Positions 1-4,688 of a stretch of DNA of 6,814 nt are shown here, piece after piece; within the stretch, counting starts at the first letter, position 1; every line of letters starts with the position of its first letter. Where the stretch lies: NCBI GenBank assembly GCA_030526455.1, contig JAUNCU010000154.1:1-6814 (forward strand), in the 5' to 3' direction. The DNA comes from Bacteroidales bacterium. Its GTDB lineage: Bacteria > Bacteroidota > Bacteroidia > Bacteroidales > Muribaculaceae. The notes under the pieces were generated by a model that searched no databases, was not told where the DNA came from, and worked only from the letters and a program-made list of their open reading frames with translations. A program made the translations under genes and the position numbers.

Positions 1-53
1 TCCCTAATTTTCTGGAACTGGTCGGTGTCTACGGGGTATCTGAATTTGCTCAT
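1..53 (-). CDS. N-terminus of probable AAA-ATPase_like family protein (partial, cut by window edge)
   Basis: An ATG on the minus strand at 53-51 opens a frame that stays open to the window edge and reads MSKFRYPVDTDQFQKIR. This resembles the opening of the AAA-ATPase_like family (Pfam PF09820), whose members typically start with a short F-K/R-Y-P-V stretch and a 'F..IR..G.VYVDKT' segment, followed by a P-loop and, in full-length proteins, a C-terminal PD-(D/E)XK-like domain. The family is abundant in gut Bacteroidota and its function is not established. A promoter box lies 25 bases upstream of the start, which supports the start choice. Only 17 codons are visible, so the assignment rests on recalled N-terminal similarity and could be wrong; that a gene starts here is more certain than its family. 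Confidence 0.6.
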   Translation of the reverse strand, partial: MSKFRYPVDTDQFQKIR

Positions 54-77
54 AGCGAATCTATTTGTTGTAATTTA

Positions 78-85
78 CAAAGATA
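78..85 (-). promoter_or_regulatory. Bacteroidota -7 box for the left-edge gene
   Basis: The minus strand reads TATCTTTG, a full match to TAnnTTTG. Transcription would start near 72-70, leaving a leader of about 18-20 bases before the ATG at 53. I see no clear TTG element 19-21 bp upstream (around 105-108), so the -33 half is weak. Confidence 0.55.
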
Positions 86-152
86 GCGAAAAATATTTTT
101 ACTTTCATCATTTATGCTCAATTACTTATGTGTAAAATTGATGTAAGGGTAT

Positions 153-203
153 AAAAAATGATTTCTTTGGTTCCTTGAGTGCTTGGAGGAACCAAAGAAA
201 TCA
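153..203 (-). terminator. Strong intrinsic terminator of the SLC13 permease gene
   Basis: Bases 159-174 and 188-203 are perfect 16-bp inverted arms (TGATTTCTTTGGTTCC and its complement) around a 13-base loop. On the minus strand the stem is followed at once by six T (158-153). It lies about 30 bases past the permease stop codon. This is a textbook Rho-independent terminator in the minus direction. Confidence 0.92.
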
Positions 204-234
204 CCGTATAGAATCAAGTCAACTCGTTGAGTTA

Positions 235-1491
235 TTATTTCAGCGGATAGATGAGCAGTGTGACTGTGATGGCTGTGGCGAGGGTCACAATCTTCAGCGG
301 GATGCCGATGCGTGCGAAGTCGCCGAAACGGTAGCCACCGGCGGCGTACACCATCATGTTGGGTGGTGTGGCGATAGGTGTGGCGAAACTGTTGGACACA
401 CTCATCATCAGTGCAATCACGAATGGCGTGGGGTCGACGCCCAGCGATGTGGCGGCCTGATAGGCGATGGGGTAGAACATGGCGGCGCAGCCCGTGTCGC
501 TCAGCATCTCGGTGAGGATGGCGCTCACCACGCAAATTGCGCAGAGCACCACGATGGGGTTGCTGCTCACGCCCAGAATATGGTTCACCACCAAGTCGTC
601 GAGCCCGGTTTTTTCGATGGCGGTGCCGAGGCAAATGCTGCCGGCAAAGATGATAATCACGCGCCAGTCCACTTCCTGGAAGGCCTGCTCCGAGGTGCAG
701 CAGCGAGTGAGCACCATCAGGATGCCCGCGATGAGACAGCATGAGGTGAGGGGCAAAATCTTCAGCGACGATGCCACGAGCATGGCGGCCAGGATCACGA
801 GCGAAATGGCGGTTTTGCGGGTGTTGGGCTTGGCGCTTTCGGTTTCGGCACTTCCGGCGTCGGCAGGGCACTCGCGGGTGGGGAGGAAGTTGCGCATGAG
901 CAGCACCACGATGATGCTCACAATCATTACGCATAAGCCCACAGGCAGTGGAGCGAGCAGGTTGAGGCGCACGCCGGTGTCTTGGGCAAACTGGCTGGAA
1001 ATAATCAGGTTAGGAGGCGTGCCGATGAGGGTGAGCAGACCGCCGAACGAGGCCGCATAAGCCAGCGGAATCAGCAGTTTCGAGGGCGAAACGTTGAGTT
1101 TCTTCGACCAAATTTTCACCACATTCTGGAAGAGGGCAGTGGTGGCGGTGTTGCTCATAAACGAACTGAGCAGTCCCACGGGCACCATGAGGCGAATGAG
1201 CGCCATGGCATGGTTTTTGGGCTGGCCCATGAGGTGCGACACAATCCATTCCAGCGCGCCAGCGTAGCGCAAACCGGCAATCACGGTGAAGAGCACGCCC
1301 ACGAGCAGCACGCTCGACGAGTCGAGGCCCTTGAATGAGTCTTCAAATTCCAGCACACCGGTGATGCAAAGCACTGCCATTGCAGTGAAGAAAGCGATTT
1401 CTGCTTTCACTTTTGTGAAGAGAAGCGTGAGAAACACCCCCAGCACGGTGCCGATGGTGATCCAGGCTTCAATGCTTAATCCTAAAATCAT
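235..1491 (-). CDS. SLC13/DASS-type (ArsB/NhaD-like) membrane permease without RCK domains
   Basis: This 418-residue inner-membrane protein has about ten or eleven hydrophobic segments in two halves joined by a polar linker at about 203-226. Each half carries the expected hairpin signature. The first half has SNTAT (113-117) and IGTPPN (156-161); the second has LSDTGCAA (330-337) and ATPIATPPN (370-378). In the divalent anion/sodium symporter family (SLC13, Pfam CitMHS/Na_sulph_symp) the paired S-N-T motifs bind sodium and substrate (carboxylates, sulfate or phosphate); the substrate here cannot be read from the sequence. Many bacterial relatives of about 600 residues carry two TrkA_C (RCK_C) domains in the central loop; this one has only a short linker. 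The second motif is S-D-T, not S-N-T. The ATG follows an A-rich leader. The gene lies 141 bases after trpS on the same strand, and no clear promoter box was found in that gap. Confidence 0.92.
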   Translation of the reverse strand: MILGLSIEAWITIGTVLGVFLTLLFTKVKAEIAFFTAMAVLCITGVLEFEDSFKGLDSSSVLLVGVLFTVIAGLRYAGALEWIVSHLMGQPKNHAMALIRLMVPVGLLSSFMSNTATTALFQNVVKIWSKKLNVSPSKLLIPLAYAASFGGLLTLIGTPPNLIISSQFAQDTGVRLNLLAPLPVGLCVMIVSIIVVLLMRNFLPTRECPADAGSAETESAKPNTRKTAISLVILAAMLVASSLKILPLTSCCLIAGILMVLTRCCTSEQAFQEVDWRVIIIFAGSICLGTAIEKTGLDDLVVNHILGVSSNPIVVLCAICVVSAILTEMLSDTGCAAMFYPIAYQAATSLGVDPTPFVIALMMSVSNSFATPIATPPNMMVYAAGGYRFGDFARIGIPLKIVTLATAITVTLLIYPLK

Positions 1492-1551
1492 AGTATCGTA
1501 GTGTTTTTTTTAATAGTTATTGTTCTCGAAAAAATGTATCCTTTTTTCTAG

Positions 1552-1596
1552 AAGAATCCCGGCCGAGCACTTGAGTGTGTCTTGACCGGGATTCTT
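1552..1596 (-). terminator. GC-rich hairpin after trpS, probable terminator
   Basis: Bases 1552-1562 (AAGAATCCCGG) and 1586-1596 (CCGGGATTCTT) form a perfect 11-bp stem with a 23-base loop, 37 bases past the trpS stop. On the minus strand the 3' arm ends in a T-rich ATTCTTCT but no long T run follows, so termination may be partial and some read-through into the permease gene is possible. Confidence 0.65.
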
Positions 1597-1632
1597 TCGT
1601 TATCGTTTCATCGCGTTGTGAATGATGATGGG

Positions 1633-2763
1633 TTATTCGGCTTTGAAGCGGGCTGCTTGTTCGGCGATGAGTTCGGCATCGTTGAAGTAGTCGATACGCA
1701 TGGCTCGGCGCACTTCGTCCATGGTCTGAGCGGCCACTTCGCGTGCTTGTTCGGTGCCCTTCTTCAGAATCTCGTAGATGGCGGGAATGTCCTGCTCGAG
1801 TTCGCGGCGGCGTATGCGCATTGGTTCGAGCGTCTTGTTGAGCACCTGGTTGAGGAATTTCTTGCACTTCATGTCGCCCAGGCCGCCACGAGTGTAGTGG
1901 GCCTTGAGTTCGTCGAGGTTGGCATATTCAGGCCAGAATTCTGCAAAGTCTTCGTCGGTGCAGAAAGCGTCGAGATAGGTGAACACGCAGTTGCCTTCCA
2001 CGTGGCCAGGGTCGTCCACACGCAGGTGGGTGGGGTCGGTGTACATGCCGCGCACCTTTTGCCATACTTCCTCTGCCGAGTCGCTCAGGTAGATGCAGTT
2101 GCCCAGGCTCTTGCTCATCTTAGCCTGACCGTCGGTGCCTGGCAAGCGCAGGCAGGCAGCGTTGTCGGGCAGGAGGATTTCGGGCTCCACGAGCACTTCG
2201 CCATAGGTGTTGTTGAAACTGTGCACCAGTTCGCGAGTCTGTTCAAGCATAGGACGCTGGTCTTCGCCCACGGGCACGCAGTTGGCCTTGAAGAGGGTGA
2301 TGTCGGCAGCCTGGCTGATAGGGTAGCAGAAGAAGCCCACTGGAATACCCTTGCGCTGGCTGTTGGCAGCCTCGTCGTCCTCGTTTTCGTTTTGGCTGAA
2401 TCCGCGCATCTTGATTTCGGTCTTCACCGTAGGGTTGCGTTGCAGGCGTGCCACGCTCACGAGGTTCATCAAGTAGGTGGTGAGTTCGGCCAATTCAGGA
2501 ATCTGGCTCTGGATGAAAATCACACACTTTTCAGGATCGAGGCCCGCTGCGAGGTAGTCGAGCGCCACCTCTATGATGTTTTGACGAATTTTTTCAGGAT
2601 TGTCGGCATTGTCGGTCAGGGCCTGAACGTCGGCCATAAACACAAACATGCGGTCGTAGTCGCCCTCATTTTGCAGTTGCACGCGGCGACGCAGCGAACC
2701 CACATAGTGTCCGATGTGGAGTTTGCCGGTAGGGCGGTCGCCTGTAAGAATTACTTTTCCCAT
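1633..2763 (-). CDS. trpS: Tryptophanyl-tRNA synthetase
   Basis: This cytoplasmic class I aminoacyl-tRNA synthetase charges tRNA-Trp with tryptophan using ATP. The 376-residue protein has the class I signature at its start (TGDRPTGKLHIGHY, HIGH at 16-19), the KMSKS loop intact at 215-219, and the TrpRS-typical PVG..QRPMLE..R segment at 164-177. The N-terminal form 'GDRPTGKLHIGHYVGSL' matches the TrpRS type I recall from streptococci. Compared with those roughly 340-residue enzymes it has an extra acidic stretch at about 124-138 (NENEDDEAANSQRK) just before GIPVGFFCYPISQAADI. The ATG at 2763 is right because the conserved motif begins a few residues later and a promoter box lies about 43 bases upstream. 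It is the first gene of the leftward group; a hairpin follows its stop. Confidence 0.98.
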   Translation of the reverse strand: MGKVILTGDRPTGKLHIGHYVGSLRRRVQLQNEGDYDRMFVFMADVQALTDNADNPEKIRQNIIEVALDYLAAGLDPEKCVIFIQSQIPELAELTTYLMNLVSVARLQRNPTVKTEIKMRGFSQNENEDDEAANSQRKGIPVGFFCYPISQAADITLFKANCVPVGEDQRPMLEQTRELVHSFNNTYGEVLVEPEILLPDNAACLRLPGTDGQAKMSKSLGNCIYLSDSAEEVWQKVRGMYTDPTHLRVDDPGHVEGNCVFTYLDAFCTDEDFAEFWPEYANLDELKAHYTRGGLGDMKCKKFLNQVLNKTLEPMRIRRRELEQDIPAIYEILKKGTEQAREVAAQTMDEVRRAMRIDYFNDAELIAEQAARFKAE

Positions 2764-2805
2764 AATATATTATAGTGTTGTAGTTATTATTTTCGTTTCA
2801 AACTA

Positions 2806-2813
2806 CAAAGATA
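2806..2813 (-). promoter_or_regulatory. Bacteroidota -7 box for trpS
   Basis: The minus strand reads TATCTTTG, matching TAnnTTTG. A start near 2800 gives a leader of about 36 bases, AT-rich and without a Shine-Dalgarno sequence. The -33 region (about 2833-2837) has only a poor match, GTG in place of TTG at 21-bp spacing. Confidence 0.6.
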
Positions 2814-2857
2814 CAAAAAATTATCAATCCATTTCACATCTCACCCGCCGAATGACA

Positions 2858-2894
2858 CCCAAAGCCCCCGCAAACCCTGCAAAACCCACCACCC
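2858..2894 (-). other. Potential G-quadruplex sequence upstream of the trpS promoter
   Basis: On the plus strand C runs occur at 2858-2860, 2865-2869, 2875-2877, 2885-2887 and 2892-2894. The minus strand therefore has five runs of three or more G, separated by loops of 4, 7, 5 and 4 bases, which meets the usual G3+N1-7 pattern. The pattern is seen directly; folding or function is not shown. Confidence 0.45.
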
Positions 2895-2966
2895 ATCGCC
2901 ACTAAAATCCGCCCAATCCCAGTATCAGCCCCCGCCTGCCCATGTCGAAAATCCCCAAATTTTTGG

Positions 2967-3068
2967 CGAGTTTTTACCAAAACGCGCAAAAATCACATAG
3001 TTTTGGTAAAAACTCACCCCAGTTTTTACCAAAACGGCATAAAAAAACATCGTTTTGGTAAAAACTCG
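2967..3068. repeat. Four alternating copies of a 16-bp element, operator-like array
   Basis: The element GAGTTTTTACCAAAAC occurs at 2968-2983 (forward), 3000-3015 (reverse), 3020-3035 (forward, first base C not G) and 3052-3067 (reverse). The outer copies extend to 18 matching bases (2967-2984 and 3051-3068). Each forward/reverse pair has exactly 16 bases between copies, and the two 48-bp pairs repeat in tandem with a 52-bp period and a 4-base gap. Both spacers are A-rich but differ in sequence, so the elements are more conserved than the DNA between them. Starts are 32, 20 and 32 bp apart, close to three, two and three helical turns. The last copy ends one base before the -33 element of the ATPase promoter. 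This looks like a set of protein-binding sites; two RNA or DNA hairpins are the alternative. Confidence 0.95.
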
Positions 3069-3100
3069 TTTTGCCCAGTGAAATAAAACCATTATCTTTG
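3069..3100 (+). promoter_or_regulatory. Bacteroidota promoter of the ATPase gene
   Basis: TTTTG at 3069-3073 and TATCTTTG at 3093-3100 are separated so that TTG and TA are 19 bp apart, the expected arrangement for the phylum. Transcription should start near 3106-3108, about 18 bases before the ATG at 3125. This excludes the in-frame TTG at 3071 as a start, because it lies inside the -33 element. Confidence 0.82.
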
Positions 3101-3124
3101 CGACGTGATAAAATATATACCGAC

Positions 3125-4567
3125 ATGAAGAAGCAACTGATAGGACGCGACAAAGAAATTGCTAGCCTGGAGGCTTATGTGAGTTCGGGGCAAGCCGAAT
3201 TTATTGCTATTTACGGCCGCCGAAGAGTGGGTAAGACCTATTTGGTGAACCAACTTTTTCGCGATCGATTGGCTTTTAGTCTTACGGGCATCATCGATGG
3301 CAAGCCCTCAGAGCAAATGGAGGCATTTGTGCAGACGCTTGAGTTTGGGGGGTATAAGTTGGAAAAGCATCCTCAGAATTGGCTTTGCGCCTTTGCTGAG
3401 TTGCGAAAGTTTCTTCAACCCAAGGTGGATAGTGGCGACCCTTGCATTCTGTTCATTGACGAGATATCGTGTTTCGACTCGCAGCGCTCCGATTTTGTGC
3501 GTGCTCTGGGTTTCTTCTGGAATAGTTGGGCTTCGCTTCAAGATAATTTGAAATTGATTATTTGCGGCTCGGCCACCAGTTGGATGATTACTAATATTAT
3601 CGACTCCAAGGGTGGTCTGCACAATAGAGTGACTCATGAAATGGCGCTACATCAGTTCACACTCTACGAAACAGAGCAGTATTTGCTCAATCGTGGATTT
3701 GAATGGAGCCGACTGGCCATTCTCCAGGCTTATATGTGCTTTGGTGGTGTGCCATATTATCTGAGTTTGCTTCAGCCTTCGGAAAGTGTGGCGGAGAATC
3801 TCGACCGCTTGTTTTTCGACCGCAATGCCGAACTTCACAAGGAATACAACCGATTGTACAAAACGCTGTTCCGTTCGCCTGAACCCTACATGAAGATTGT
3901 GAAACTTCTTGCCGAATCCAAGCAAGGACTTACGCGTCAGGAAATTTCGGAAAAACTGAATGTGAGCGGGAAAGCGCTCACTGAGCAACTCGCTAATCTT
4001 CAGAGTTGCGATTTGGTGCGTCTCTACTACGTGAAAGAAACGAAGGTGAAAAAAAATGGGGGCATCTATCAGTTGATGGATTTCTATTCGCATTTCTATT
4101 TGAAGTTTGCGCATTCGAGTTTGGGCGATTCCCAGTATTGGCTACATCATCTCAACACGCCAGAAACCAACAATTGGTATGGCCAGAATTTTGAGAGGGT
4201 GTGTTTGGCGCATATCGACCAAATTAAGCAAATACTCCATTTCGACCGCATATCCACCCAGTTCTATTCTTGGCGAAGCAAAAAGAGTGGAGAAATGAAT
4301 GAGCGGGGGGCGCAAATTGATATCATCATAGATCGTGCCGATGATATGATTAACGTGTGTGAAGTGAAGTATAGCAAATCACCATACGAACTCAAGAAGG
4401 CTGAATATGAGAAGATTCAAAACCGTATTGAGAAATTTAGAACCGAAACTAAAACTCGTAAAGGTGTGATACCCACAATGATTACGACTATGGGGGTGCT
4501 GCAAAATAAGTACGCAAACGACATTTGCTCCTATATCACCCTCGATGAACTGTTCTCCACCCGCTAG
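3125..4567 (+). CDS. Archaeal-type ATPase with winged helix and DUF234 (PD-(D/E)XK-like) domain
   Basis: This 480-residue cytoplasmic protein has three parts. Residues 1 to about 245 are a P-loop ATPase of the ATPase_2 type (PF01637): Walker A GRRRVGKT at 31-38, Walker B CILFIDE ending at D112-E113, a sensor-like LIICGSATSWM (145-154), and the family motif AYMCFGGVPYYLSLL (202-216). Residues about 256-307 are a winged helix-turn-helix (LTRQEISEKLNVSGKALTEQL). Residues about 350-480 match DUF234 (PF03008), with GAQID (D399) and CEVKYS (E413, K415) giving the D...ExK core of the PD-(D/E)XK nuclease fold. The ATG was chosen because the promoter excludes the upstream TTG. No partner gene is adjacent. 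Two sampled 60-base blocks (from 3901 and 4381) hold 26 and 21 G/C, against 35 in blocks from trpS (2281) and the barrel gene (5281), hinting at transfer. The family's function is unknown; DNA binding or cleavage is inference. Confidence 0.93.
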   Translation: MKKQLIGRDKEIASLEAYVSSGQAEFIAIYGRRRVGKTYLVNQLFRDRLAFSLTGIIDGKPSEQMEAFVQTLEFGGYKLEKHPQNWLCAFAELRKFLQPKVDSGDPCILFIDEISCFDSQRSDFVRALGFFWNSWASLQDNLKLIICGSATSWMITNIIDSKGGLHNRVTHEMALHQFTLYETEQYLLNRGFEWSRLAILQAYMCFGGVPYYLSLLQPSESVAENLDRLFFDRNAELHKEYNRLYKTLFRSPEPYMKIVKLLAESKQGLTRQEISEKLNVSGKALTEQLANLQSCDLVRLYYVKETKVKKNGGIYQLMDFYSHFYLKFAHSSLGDSQYWLHHLNTPETNNWYGQNFERVCLAHIDQIKQILHFDRISTQFYSWRSKKSGEMNERGAQIDIIIDRADDMINVCEVKYSKSPYELKKAEYEKIQNRIEKFRTETKTRKGVIPTMITTMGVLQNKYANDICSYITLDELFSTR

Positions 4568-4570
4568 GGG

Positions 4571-4601
4571 TTGCCAGTGTGGCGGGATATGGGTATCTTT
4601 G
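4571..4601 (+). promoter_or_regulatory. Bacteroidota promoter of the outer-membrane barrel gene
   Basis: TTG at 4571-4573 and TATCTTTG at 4594-4601 are 20 bp apart. The -33 element starts three bases after the end of the ATPase stop codon. Transcription should start near 4607-4609, giving a leader of about 80 bases. This excludes the in-frame ATG at 4545 inside the ATPase gene. Confidence 0.8.
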
Positions 4602-4618
4602 CACTTTCTTTTTATAGC

Positions 4619-4640
4619 AGGCCCCATGGCTTTGGGGCTT
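4619..4640 (+). promoter_or_regulatory. Hairpin in the leader of the barrel gene
   Basis: GCCCCA (4621-4626) pairs with TGGGGC (4633-4638) around a 6-base loop; an A-T and a G-T pair extend the stem to eight pairs. It lies just after the predicted transcription start, with no T run behind it, so it is more likely a 5' stabilising or regulatory stem than a terminator. It also buries an in-frame ATG at 4626. Confidence 0.4.
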
Positions 4641-4688
4641 GATGATTACACGTTGCACTCTTTAAAAAAACTACGATTTCAGGTGTTG

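Larger units (their letters stand above)
2764..3124. other. Divergent intergenic region between trpS and the ATPase gene
   Basis: This 361-base stretch has no convincing gene. From left to right it holds the trpS leader and promoter (2764-2837), a C-rich, G-poor segment on the plus strand (about 2841-2956), the four-copy alternating repeat array (2967-3068), the ATPase promoter (3069-3100) and its leader. One short frame beginning inside trpS crosses the trpS promoter and looks non-coding. Confidence 0.85.

Noticed and set aside
1531..1538. Possible -7 box for the permease gene (TACATTTT on the minus strand)
   Set aside because: It misses the final G of TAnnTTTG and no TTG lies at the right distance; not enough to call a promoter.
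1582..2775. Long open frame (397 codons) on the plus strand opposite trpS
   Set aside because: It is the antisense shadow of trpS, whose HIGH and KMSKS motifs are unambiguous; the antisense translation is His/Val/Ala-rich without recognisable motifs.
2967..3068. CRISPR array
   Set aside because: Copies alternate in orientation, are only 16-18 bp, and have short low-complexity spacers of 16 and 4 bp; no cas gene is present.
3071..3124. N-terminal extension of the ATPase from an in-frame TTG
   Set aside because: The TTG lies inside the -33 element and the extension covers the -7 box, so it would not be on the mRNA; the family's conserved start (a few residues, then IGRDKEI) fits the ATG at 3125.
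2764..3124. tRNA, riboswitch or tryptophan-responsive leader upstream of trpS
   Set aside because: I found no cloverleaf, no leader peptide with Trp codons and no terminator/antiterminator pair; the trpS leader is only about 36 bases.
4545..4688. N-terminal extension of the barrel protein from the ATG at 4545 or 4626
   Set aside because: 4545 overlaps the ATPase gene and precedes the promoter; either start would place a charged segment ahead of a clear signal peptide.
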